This document shows positions 33,110 to 42,575 of a stretch of DNA of 64,000 bases, in pieces. The notes beneath the pieces were generated by a model that saw nothing but the letters and a program-made list of their open reading frames with translations, searched no databases and was not told the origin of the DNA. This DNA is from Crambe crambe (lineage: Eukaryota > Porifera > Demospongiae > Poecilosclerida > Crambeidae): positions 6,607,205 through 6,671,204 of the forward strand of contig OZ004588.1 of assembly GCA_963924555.1 (NCBI GenBank), given 5' to 3'. The position numbers and the translations under genes are program-made. The stretch's first letter is position 1, and each line of letters begins with the position of its first letter.

Positions 33110-33380
33110 ACTGCAGACCCCTCACATCATTGAATGAGACTCCTATAGCTAGCTCTCAATGCAGAACCCTCAATGAACCCAGAACCCTCAATTATATAGC
33201 TCTCAATGTCTAGCTCTCACCTCAATGAAACTCCTAGCTAGCTCTCAATGCAGAACCCTCAATGAACCCCAGACCCCTCAATGCACCCTTATATAGCTCT
33301 CAATGTCTAGCTCTAACCTCAATGAAACCCCTAGCTAGCTCTCATGCAGAACCCTCAATGAACCCCAGACTCAATGAAGC
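33110..33380. repeat. Minisatellite after type A2
   Basis: Units CAGAACCCTCAATGAACCC, TAGCTCTCAATG and GAAACTCCTAGCTAGCTCTC, eight or more in alternating order. Related to the arrays at 30585 and 35685. Confidence 0.8.
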
Positions 33381-33650
33381 CTTAATTTACCTAGCTGTCT
33401 GTGGCACTTTGAAGATAGATGACTGCACGCACGGCAGCAATTGTATACTTTATCAGTAGTCGCTGACAGGCACATGTTACAGCTTCTTATCATTTGAAAA
33501 CTAACATTGAAAAAATTAATGAAATTGAAAAAAAAAGTTCACTTGAACAGCTATATAACCTGACTCCATCTAGCTAGTTAGAGCAGTTCTGTGTGGCTTC
33601 ATTCAGTCAGCTATACTCGTCTATGCTCAAGAACCTCCACGACACATGCA

Positions 33651-33995
33651 ATGATTCAAAAACATCTTTTTGCCTTCCTTCTTATGGGGATTGTTCTTGC
33701 TACAGCTTTCGGATCTCTGACTAAAGATATGAAGGAAATAGTAAAAGATATCACAACAGAATCGAAAGGGACAACTGGAATGGTTGCCGATTACTCAGAG
33801 CCAAAACTTGAGAATGATATTAAAGATCTCTTATCTCAAGATGCTAAGAGAGCTGGAAAAACAGTTGTAGAGGGCTGCCGCAGGCGGGTTTGTCGCTGGA
33901 TTTTTTCTTCTAATCAATATGTATGTCAATTCAGTCGAGCTTTTGTTAGATGCAATCGTCAACGAGTGCATCGCTGTCACTATCTCAAAGGATGA
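33651..33995 (+). CDS. Secreted cationic Cys-rich peptide precursor (type B)
   Basis: The start is taken at the ATG at 33651, which opens the signal peptide MIQKHLFAFLLMGIVLATAFG. The frame upstream of it lacks signal character. 114 residues in all. A less acidic pro-region with IVKDITTESKGTTG and DIKDLLSQD leads to KRAGKTVVEG and a tail with five cysteines, C-x4-C-x10-C-x8-C-x7-C, rich in Arg. The last three cysteines share C-x-F-x6-C-x7-C with A1 and A3, so type B is a diverged member of the same family. A TATATAA at 33552-33558 may be its TATA box. A defence role is inferred. Confidence 0.75.
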   Translation: MIQKHLFAFLLMGIVLATAFGSLTKDMKEIVKDITTESKGTTGMVADYSEPKLENDIKDLLSQDAKRAGKTVVEGCRRRVCRWIFSSNQYVCQFSRAFVRCNRQRVHRCHYLKG

Positions 33996-34780
33996 AGAAG
34001 AAAAGAAAGAAAAACAAAACAGAAATAAAACTCAACATAATATATGTAGCTAGGACTATAGCTAGGGTAGCAATAGGCTATTTTATTTTTTAAAGATTTT
34101 TCAGGTGTAGAAGAAATTGCTTTCTTGAAACAATGTCATCCCTTATTCCTGTATGTGTATTGTCCATGTTAGTTTATGATCATACTAGGATCCTGCAGGA
34201 CTATAATAATTATAGTATAGCATACTAGCATACTAATATTATGCTATTAGCTAATATAGTGCCAATGAAAACGATCAAAATGATGTAGGGTTGTGGACCT
34301 GGTTCACTCTTATAATACCTACTTTAAACCACCGACATTTCAACCAGAATATCCTGGCCTTCATTAGGGTGATACTAGAGTATTCTGGTTGAAACATCAG
34401 AGCTGAAAACTAATAATTATGTTAGCTGAGAGAAGTCAGCCAATAGTTAGTGCAGAATTAATCCACAGACCCATGCACATGAAGAGTGGTTGTCAAATTA
34501 ATTTCAATCAGCTAACTTCCTGAAAGTGATCCATGTTTGTTTGTTGTTGTTTTTTATAAATTATTATGTGATTTTTTTTTCAGATTAATTTTAAGAAGAT
34601 GCATAATAGAGTATCAGATCAATTCTAAAAAAATCCATGCAGTTTCAATTCTGTGAGTCAAGTGTCATGTAATTATCTCTGTGAAGCAAGGTGGTCATAA
34701 ACATCATCTCCTCCATAATAACAATGAAAATGATAAAAATCACTAACATCAATAATTATTATGGAAAACATGCATAATTT
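33996..34780. other. Spacer, no gene
   Basis: AT-rich. Contains a hairpin around 34335-34400, with TTTCAACCAGAATA mirrored by TATTCTGGTTGAAA and the AAACCACCGACATT motif next to it. Confidence 0.55.
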
Positions 34781-34784
34781 CTGT

Positions 34785-34815
34785 GTCAGTGGCAGGGAAT
34801 AAAAGTTGGCAACAC
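34785..34815 (+). promoter_or_regulatory. Conserved type A promoter block, copy 3
   Basis: GTCAGTGGCAGGGAATAAAAG and TTGGCAACAC. AATAAAAG at 34798-34805 is 83 bp before the ATG. Confidence 0.55.
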
Positions 34816-34880
34816 GTACATAGCACATCCATGCACACTAACTGCTCATCTTTACCTAGGAGTTTTGAAGAGCAGTAACA

Positions 34881-35234
34881 ATGAGGTATCTCTTCACTTT
34901 TCTCATTCTTGGGATCGTTCTGGCTATAGTTATTGCCTCTCCATCAAAGCATGCAAAGGAAATGTCAAATGTGGATGACATTGAGACAGAGGTGAAAGAG
35001 AGTGCCATGTCTGCTGGTGCATCTGAGTCAGATGAAGATGAAGATGACATGGAAGCTCAAGATGAAAATGGGGATGATGGAGTTGCCGCTCTTGCATGGC
35101 GAAGGCCCACCCGTGTTCTACGCTGTTCCTTGGTCTACACCAACAAGCATACCTGTAGCTTCAACCGCACTTACTTCACCTGTCGCCGAATGAAACAGCG
35201 ACGCTGCAGATATATTTACAAGAGAAGAGGGTGA
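34881..35234 (+). CDS. Secreted acidic-pro/cationic-tail peptide precursor (type A3)
   Basis: 117 residues. Signal peptide MRYLFTFLILGIVLAIVIAS, then PSKHAKEMSN and an acidic pro-region (SESDEDEDDMEAQDENGDD). The tail begins near WRRPTRVLRC with four cysteines in C-x9-C-x8-C-x7-C order (SLVYTNKHT, SFNRTYFT, RRMKQRR) and ends YIYKRRG. Its spacing links the A1/A2 forms to type B. Two disulfides are expected. It lies last in the tandem series and is not followed by a type B copy. Confidence 0.75.
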   Translation: MRYLFTFLILGIVLAIVIASPSKHAKEMSNVDDIETEVKESAMSAGASESDEDEDDMEAQDENGDDGVAALAWRRPTRVLRCSLVYTNKHTCSFNRTYFTCRRMKQRRCRYIYKRRG

Positions 35235-35684
35235 AGATTTCAATGATACCCCTTGAACATCGAGTGTTGCTGTTAGAATTAGCTAGTACTTTTAGCAGAC
35301 AGATAGAACAACTTCATTCAATAGGCATTATTGTATCAGTCATTCATTTACTCCGTGTGTGTATACAATATTATACTAGCTATGATAATAACAATTCTTT
35401 AATAAATCCTCCATTGAATGTAGCTTAAAACTATGGGGAACTACCATGGGGAGAAGGTTTTAGTGACAATGTGTCCAACCCTCGATGAATGGTAAACAGT
35501 GTATAGAAAACTATGAGTCTCGTTACATACTGTGTAAGCTAACTAACATGTTATCTATTGTCGTTACTATTCTCAGCTTGCTTCAATAAAACTCATTCAA
35601 TAACAATGTTTCGACTTGATGCTCAGCTATTTTCTGATTATTCAGCACCAAAGTGCTGAGGTGTAGTGCTGGAGATAGACAACT

Positions 35685-35880
35685 CTCAATGCAGACCCCT
35701 CAATGAAGGGTTTCCCTTAGCTCTCAACACAGACCCCTCATAGACCCCCTAGTTCTCAATGCAGACACCCTAGCCTTCAATGCAGGCTCTCTATGCAGAT
35801 CCCCTGCATGGCTCTCAATGTGATCTACCTGTCAATGATCATAGCAGACCCCTCAATGAAACCCCTAGCTTTCAACTCAA
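35685..35880. repeat. Minisatellite after type A3
   Basis: CAGACCCCTCAATGAA, GCTCTCAATG and variants, about seven units. Confidence 0.75.
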
Positions 35881-36377
35881 GGGGTAAAGTAGGAATAGGG
35901 TAATATTGTTGGTACAGTTAGAGGGGTTATCAGTAAGGGGTAACGAGTCTCTTATAATTATTTATAACATTGTTGAAAAACTTCACTCAATGTCCCCCTC
36001 AGAAACCTTATACTATACATGAAGTCATGGGCAAATGAAGGAAGATGACTGACTGGGCTGGGGGGCTAATGGTATTGGGGCCAATAGCAAGTGTGTGTAG
36101 CTATGTGTGTTTAATAATCTTTGGTGCTCCCTGCCCCCCAGTTCACAAAAAGTAGGGCCCCAGAACCAGACAGCTAAACTAGCTGCAATCACGGCATTTT
36201 TAGTATAGAGAATATAATTCTGACCTTGAGATTGATTATTATTTATTTATGTCTCACTGTTAGACATGCCAGCTGCATACCGGCAGCTGCATGAGTTGAC
36301 TTTCATTTCCACTAAACAACAACATAATTTGTGATTATGAGTTATGTACGTATGAGTTACATATGTAGCTACAAAGC
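35881..36377. other. Spacer, no gene
   Basis: No coding signal; AT-rich apart from GGGGGCTAATGG around 36060. Confidence 0.5.
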
Positions 36378-36506
36378 CAACAGGCTTATACTTGCTTGCA
36401 TGCATGCCAGCTGGGATTGAGAAAAATAAACTTAAAGCACTAACTGTCTTGTGGTTATATATGCATCATTGAATTCATGCACATAATTATTATGTGCCAA
36501 GTAGTA

Positions 36507-36850
36507 CAGTAGAACCTCGTTTATCCGTACCTCAATTATCCGGAACCTCGATTATCCAGATTCAGAATTCAATCAGCCACGCCCCCATTTTTCATTTAAT
36601 TAGAACATCAGCTGTTGGCGATCAGGTAGCTTTTGTTGTTGTTGCTTGTCTTGCTGGCTAGTGGTGGGCTTCTGCTAAACAGAAGAGAGTAGTTTGACTG
36701 TTAAGGAGAAGGTGGCAACTGTTAAGCAGCTAGTAAAACCTTATTTCCAATTAATCTTACTACTACTTCAGTTATCCGGACTATTTCACTTATCTGAACA
36801 GCAAACAAATTTCTGAGGACAAAGCTGTTCGGATAACTGAGGTTCTACTG
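36507..36850. mobile_element. Pogo/Tigger-type MITE with TA target duplication
   Basis: CAGTAGAACCTCGTTTATCC at the left and GGATAACTGAGGTTCTACTG at the right, with TA at 36505-36506 and 36851-36852. The terminal sequence is that of pogo/Tigger elements. Extra ATTATCCGG and TTATCCGGAC strings occur inside. The uninserted site is readable at about 37408 (GTAGTAACAG). A PHD-bearing pogo-type transposase remnant lies at 53753-54870. Confidence 0.9.
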
Positions 36851-37429
36851 TAACAGTATGTGACAGTCCCAGTTTCTATAATCATATCATCCATATATAG
36901 TCTAGATATGTATCACAAGCTATGGTCTTTAATCCAGCAACAAGCTATTATAGATCACTCAACATGCAGTTGTAGCTATGACCTAGAGTATTGCGATTTC
37001 TCTCTAATGTCCTCATGCAGTCAAGGCCATTTATAAACCATTGCATGGATTTAGCTATGCAATGTAATTACTGCATGGGTTAATGCAGACTAGCCTATAT
37101 ACTCACTCTAAGGACCTATTATAAACACCATGAAGAATTTTAGCTCAATTGACTAATTCATCAGAGAGTAGCAGCTGTCGATAGCTCATAAACAATATTT
37201 GCCAAACAGATATAATACCCTTTGAGCTTGACTTTATTATTCTCTTGACTTCATGACTGACCTTTTGTGTAATAATACAGTCAATAGACAGTGCTTGAAA
37301 TTTACTCCGCCAACAGGCTTACTTGCTTGCATGCATGCCAGCTGGGATTGAGAAATAAGCACGAACTGCTTGTGGTTATATCACATAATTATTATTATGT
37401 GCCAAGTAGTAACAGTATGTGACAGTCCA

Positions 37430-37605
37430 AGTAGTAATGGACACACTGAAACAGTTGCTCTACTGCTTCAAAATGGTGCACAAGTCAACATGCAAAATAA
37501 CGATGGGTGGTCTTCTCTGATAATTGCAAGTGGAAATGGACAGTTGCTCTACTGCTTCAAAATGGTGCACAAGTCAACATGCAAAACAATGGGTGGTCTT
37601 CTCTG
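37430..37605 (+). pseudogene. Ankyrin-repeat gene fragment
   Basis: Reads SNGHTETVALLLQNGAQVN then MQNNDGWSSLIIASGNG, a canonical ankyrin repeat followed by the start of the next. A damaged second repeat of the same DNA follows from about 37540. No exon boundaries or neighbouring repeats were found, so it is an isolated fragment. Confidence 0.65.
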
Positions 37606-37730
37606 GTCTTTAATCCAGCAACAAGTTATACTTTGCAAACAAAGTCAGGCCCATAGGAAGCAAAATTTTAATGGTCAGGCCAGGAAATGGGTGTGGCTAC
37701 ACAATAATACTCACTAGGGCTACATAAATT

Positions 37731-37809
37731 TAGTCTGGCGTATAGTGGCGACCCTTTCCCTTCCCTTAGGTGGGTAAGGGTCACTGCTAAGCTACGCCAT
37801 GCCAGACTA
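37731..37809. mobile_element. Mini Mutator-like element, TAGTCTGGC family
   Basis: TAGTCTGGCGTATAGTGGCG and ACCCTTTCCC at the left, then GTAAGGGTCACTGCTAAG and CTACGCCATGCCAGACTA at the right. The flanks ACATAAATT (37722-37730) and GCATAAATT (37810-37818) match at eight of nine positions, a slightly decayed 9-bp target duplication. Confidence 0.8.
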
Positions 37810-38122
37810 GCATAAATTATGCTGGTGAACATTATAGGTCTGTTGAACATTATAGGACCTTAGAATTTTGGGCAGTGACTGGCAACTTGCTGATTCCCTT
37901 TTGACATGCATGACATGAATAAGGGTGCATTGAGTCGTGAAGTGGCGAGAGGGCATGCAACTGCCAATGCTCTATACATAGATGGCATAGTGTAAATGTT
38001 AAATGGCTTAGTACATGGTAGCTCTGTAGCTAAATATAATACCGATTTATATTTCGCCATCTACACTAATTGCATGCCCTCTCGCTGCTTTGCGGCTTGA
38101 TGCACAGCTGCTTAGCATCATC

Positions 38123-38640
38123 TTAAGTCAGCATTTTAACTAATATAAAAGATGCCTGAATGTTAATTTTGCTGGTTCCATTTCGACATGCATGACATGA
38201 TGAATAACATGCACACAGCTGCAGCATTGACTTAGCAACATCTGAATCACTAAAATAAATTGTTTTGCTGATTCCATTTCGACATGCATGACATGATGAA
38301 TAACATGCACACAGCTGCAGCATTGACTTATATAGCAACATCTGAATCACTAAAATAAATTGTTTTGCTGATTCCATGCATGACATGATGAATAACATGC
38401 ACACAGCTGCAGCATTGACTTAGCAACATCTGAATCACTAAAATAAATTGTTTTGCTGATTCCATTTTGACATGCATGACATGATGAAAATAACATGCAC
38501 ACAGCTGCAGCATTGACTTAGCAACATAAAATAAATTGTTTTGCTGATTCCATTTTGACATGCATGACATGATGAATAACATGTTGTAGCTACACAGCTG
38601 CTGCAGCCAGTCGGCATTGACTTAGCAACATCTAGGTCAA
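38123..38640. repeat. Satellite array, ~88-100 bp unit, five to six copies
   Basis: Units start TTTTGCTGATTCCATTT at 38163, 38263, 38362, 38451 and 38539. They contain GACATGCATGACATGATGAA, CACACAGCTGCAGCATTGAC and TTAGCAACATCTGAATCAC. Length variation between units comes from small deletions. Long frames on the minus strand across it reflect the period only. Confidence 0.9.
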
Positions 38641-39075
38641 CATGTTTAGTTATATTGATACCGAAAGAAAAGATGCCTGAAGCTTTTCTGGGAAAGAAAT
38701 TGAGCCTGAGCCTGAAGTTTCTAGCATTATCAGTAGTATTATGTCTTTTGAGTAAATTGACAAGTCCTGCTCCATCAGACCTCGAGAAAGAGGAAATCAC
38801 TAATATTTGGGCATTATAACAAAGCTAGGTAGATATCAAAGCATCATGGGCATGTATAGTGTGCTTGAGAATATGAGAATAGCATTATAGTTGAGTGAGC
38901 CCTAATGCTCGCTTAGGGGTACCGGGTCAAAGGTTTAAAAGTGGTCAGGCTATGACCTGACTGACCTGACCGGTTGCTACGGGCCTGAAAGTAGACATAG
39001 CTAGCTACTTGACTGCCAATAAAAATGTCATAGCTACTCAATTTCTGTATCTTATTTGTATCGTAATGCTGACAT

Positions 39076-39118
<43 letters not shown>

Positions 39119-39355
39119 CTAGCACTAAAGAGTATAGCTACTGTACTTTGCTAAATTTTGAGGTTCACTGCATGTTATAAGCAAAAACTTTACATATTTT
39201 CTCTGTTGGCTGCATGAAACAAGTCAGGGCTATAGAAACAATGAATACTACAGTATATCCTTGTTTATGATGACATCATTGTTTATTTCTGTGACAGCTG
39301 CTATTGGTCATAATAGAGGCAGCAAATGTAGTTGTCATGGTAAACAAATGTATGT
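38641..39355. other. Spacer; (CA)n at 39074-39115
   Basis: About 20 CA dinucleotides. The TGACCTGACTGACCTGACC string at 38958 recalls the 5692-type element ends. An open minus-strand frame at 38640-38800 was not recognised. Confidence 0.5.
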
Positions 39356-39360
39356 ATGGC

Positions 39361-39368
39361 TATATAAG
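39361..39368 (+). promoter_or_regulatory. TATA box of type C copy 2
   Basis: TATATAAG, 135 bp before the ATG at 39496. Confidence 0.5.
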
Positions 39369-39495
39369 GAATTCTCAGAAGAGAGATCTACCTTAACTCT
39401 TCTTATCCATCATCTTCATCACTTCTATAGTTCTCTGAAAAATTAAATTGTAATCATTTCTGTATCTTGATCCTATATTCAGCAAAGAACTCCAC

Positions 39496-39894
39496 ATGAT
39501 GAAGTATCTTTGGGTTTTCCTCTTCGTTGGAATCGTTACTCTTTCTGTTGCTCTCAGCATGCCTGGACAAGATCGAAAGAGTAAGCTTTCTGTAGCTAAA
39601 ATGGAGCGGATAATGAATGAAATCAAGCAAGCTGATGAAGATAAAGCAGCATTGGCAGCCGAGGAAGGAGATGGGAAGAACCCTGATGCAAGGCTACAAC
39701 ATATCCTGGCCCAACTGCAAGAGAAAGAAGATGAAGATGGAGGTGCACTCATTTCAGGAGATGAAGATGGCAGGAAAAAAGCCAAGAGCCAGTATTATTA
39801 TTTGCATCACTATTACAAATACCACCTTCACGTATGCATCACCAGTTACTCCCACCACCATCCCTTGACACGCTGTTTCTGGACCTACTACTAA
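39496..39894 (+). CDS. Secreted His/Tyr-rich peptide precursor (type C, copy 2)
   Basis: 132 residues. Signal peptide MMKYLWVFLFVGIVTLSVAL, pro-region MPGQDRKSK, then an acidic helix and EKEDEDGGALISGDEDGRKK. The tail starts SQYYYLHHYY and ends CFWTYY with two cysteines (VCITSY, TRCFW). It differs from the inverted copy at 28028 mainly by conservative changes, and the 3' flank (AAGAAGGGACTGACTCATAA) is shared for about 150 bp. The two genes bracket the A/B tandem series, so an inversion or an inverted duplication built the cluster edges. Antimicrobial or metal-binding activity is inferred from composition only. Confidence 0.75.
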   Translation: MMKYLWVFLFVGIVTLSVALSMPGQDRKSKLSVAKMERIMNEIKQADEDKAALAAEEGDGKNPDARLQHILAQLQEKEDEDGGALISGDEDGRKKAKSQYYYLHHYYKYHLHVCITSYSHHHPLTRCFWTYY

Positions 39895-40059
39895 TTATGC
39901 CAGAAAAAGAAGGGACTGACTCATAATTATAAGGATACATGACTGAGAGTAGAGCTACAGGAATTGTAATTTGTCTTTTAGATAGTAATAACTGTGTGAA
40001 ATAATGATTATAATGCTTGGACAATAATAAATGCTACAATCCTGCTAGCTGTCTGTATA

Positions 40060-40870
40060 ATTATTTTAACTTATGCCTATGAACATATTGTTAGGTCTTA
40101 CAGTCCACAATTGGAATAGACTAAAGTATATATGTACACTTCAAGTCCAAAGTCACAAGCACACAAAGCAGGAATCACAACCATGATACAATGGTGATAT
40201 AATCATAAGTCCTGTAGATAATGACACTAGCTAATCAGTAATTACATGATTAAAGTCAGAAGAAGATAGCTACAGACACTGACCTAGAAACTGGCTATCA
40301 CATATTATGCCATTTCACTCACAAGTATTTCATGCTGCAAGCATCATACTCGTGTGTCCTATTGCTATATATGTTCGCCATTATGGATGAAGATTATAAC
40401 AAACCCATGACTTTGAAAAATGCATGACTCTAAAATAGTTACTGCATGACTTTCTAAGAGAGTTGCTACTCTTAGTTGTCTTTCAGGGGAGATTGTGTAT
40501 ACAACTGTATGATTACGTGTATATAATGATGATCAGCAAACTTTAATGAAATTGTCTGAAACTTCTGTCATGCATTCTATAATGGTTGGACTATCTCCAC
40601 ACCAAATTTTAGCCTCAGTAATTATGAGTTATGGATCTACATACTACTATCTGGGAGACTGTCTGTTCCATGCAGTCATGCAGTAGCTATATATAACCAT
40701 GCATGCAGCTGGAAGCTAAATCAAATAACTTGCCACACTCATTGCATCATAAATATGTGATTTAAAAAAAATAAATAATGATAACAAGAAAAAATAGCCA
40801 CTAGATTTGTTAAATAATGATCTCCATGACGACGTACTATAATTATGCATGTAACTATGTACCATGGATA
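40060..40870. other. Spacer between type C copy 2 and the MTRR 3' end
   Basis: AT-rich, no coding signal. GGTTGGACTATCTCCACACC at 40582 has a relative in an MTRR intron at 51012. Confidence 0.5.
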
Positions 40871-42506
40871 TTAGCTCCATGCATCTACCAAGTAACGGCC
40901 TTCTTCTTTCATGGCACGAATCAACTCTTCCGGACTGTCAGAGGAGGAGGAAGAGGAAATAGGAGAAGAGATGTACTTTTCGACAACTTCCAACAGAGCT
41001 GCATTCACATCTTTTGCCATATTTTTAGCATCACTATTAAAATAACACAAATTTTAATAAGTTTAGTGGCAAATGAAATCCATATAGTACTATAGGGAAG
41101 TTATAGACATTTCAGCTGGGGAGTCTGTAGCTACATGACTCAGATTGCTTAAAAGAAGTTCACTTTCATTTTGTAGACTTACCCACACACATACACTAAT
41201 GCTTTCTCCTTCACAATCCACGATCCTAGCTCCTTCCAGGTCAACCTCATCACATCCTGCACATATCGCAGAGGGGGAGGAAGGGGAGAGTTCTCGGGAC
41301 CAGGAGGAGTTTCAGGAGGATTATCACCGGGAGTAACGATTGTGGGAGTGGCCAGATCACTAGAGGGAGGAGTTTCATGAGTGGTAGGGAGAGGAATTGG
41401 GGTATAAGAAGGAAGTGTTTTCGATGGAAGTGTCTGAGAGTAGACAACATGAAGGTAAGTCAGGCAACCCACATCCAGATAGTGCTCCATTTCTTCCCTG
41501 CATGATGAAGATATCAAAAATTGATATTATACACAAAATACCTGTGAATAGTTTTTGATGAAGTCATAGCAGTAATAGGATATATGAAGTCATAGCAGTA
41601 ATAGAATATATGAAGTCATAGCAGTAGTATGACTTCATCGAAAATTGCAGTATACTGTTGGTATTGAGCTGCTCAAGAATAAAACAAGTTACAGCAGGGG
41701 CAAGTATAGCTAACAGACAAAATTGCAATTTGGCTGACCACTATTATAATAGAAAGTATATAGCAAGTATTTGAAATTCAGTGTTTTGCCATCGAAATGT
41801 CAGGTCAACTGCAATTTATCCAGTTTAGATTAATTCTAGCAAATATTTGAGGTGAAGAATGGACACAAGCATGCAGCATAAGATTCCATAATTTACTTGT
41901 AAAGATGATCAGTGTCAGGATTCCTACAGCCAAAGAAGAGCCAAGTCTTTCCAAAGGATTTGGACAGCGATGGGAATTGATTCAGCTGAGCTTCTCTGTG
42001 TTGTAGAAATCCCATAAACGGGGAAACCCCTGTCCCAGGACCAATCATCACAATGGAATGGGAATGATCATCAGGCAGGTGGAATGGATTCAAAAGTCTA
42101 GGAAAAATTGGTACCTACAGTAAAATACATGTTACTGAAATTGGTAATGGTCATCACTAGAACAAGTTGTATTCTAATACATGCCCACCTTCTGATTAAT
42201 GCCTGTAAGTTGAACCTGTGCAGCTGCTCTGTCAATCCATCCACTGGCTAAGCCACTCCTCTCTCTCCCAAGGCCCTCACTCTGCCATAGCCTTGCTGGC
42301 AGCTGCTCCACATTGAAAGCTATCTTCAGCTTTCCAGGAGAACTCAAAGGAGAGCTAAACATCAGGAAGGGAGAGAGAAAGAGATAGCCAGCCACTGTAC
42401 ATACATGAATCAATTACCTTGCAGCAGAGTAATAGCGAGGCTGTAATTTTGGGAGAATTTCTGCATTAAGAAAATCATTCACAGAAAATAGAGTACATGT
42501 GCGTAT

Positions 42507-42575
<69 letters not shown>

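Larger units (their letters stand above)
36378..37645. repeat. Local direct duplication of about 0.5 kb
   Basis: CCAACAGGCTTA, GCTTGCATGCATGCCAGCTG, GGATTGAGAAA and ATTATGTGCCAAGTAGTA followed by ACAGTATGTGACAGTCC occur at 36378-36865 and again at 37305-37420. GGTCTTTAATCCAGCAACAA closes both copies (36926 and 37609). The first copy is interrupted by a pogo MITE; the second holds ankyrin-like sequence. Confidence 0.75.

Noticed and set aside
38123-38800. Cys/His-containing minus-strand frames over the 38-kb satellite
   Set aside because: They follow the 88-100 bp period with no start or domain. The extension at 38640-38800 looks coding-like but matches nothing I recognise.
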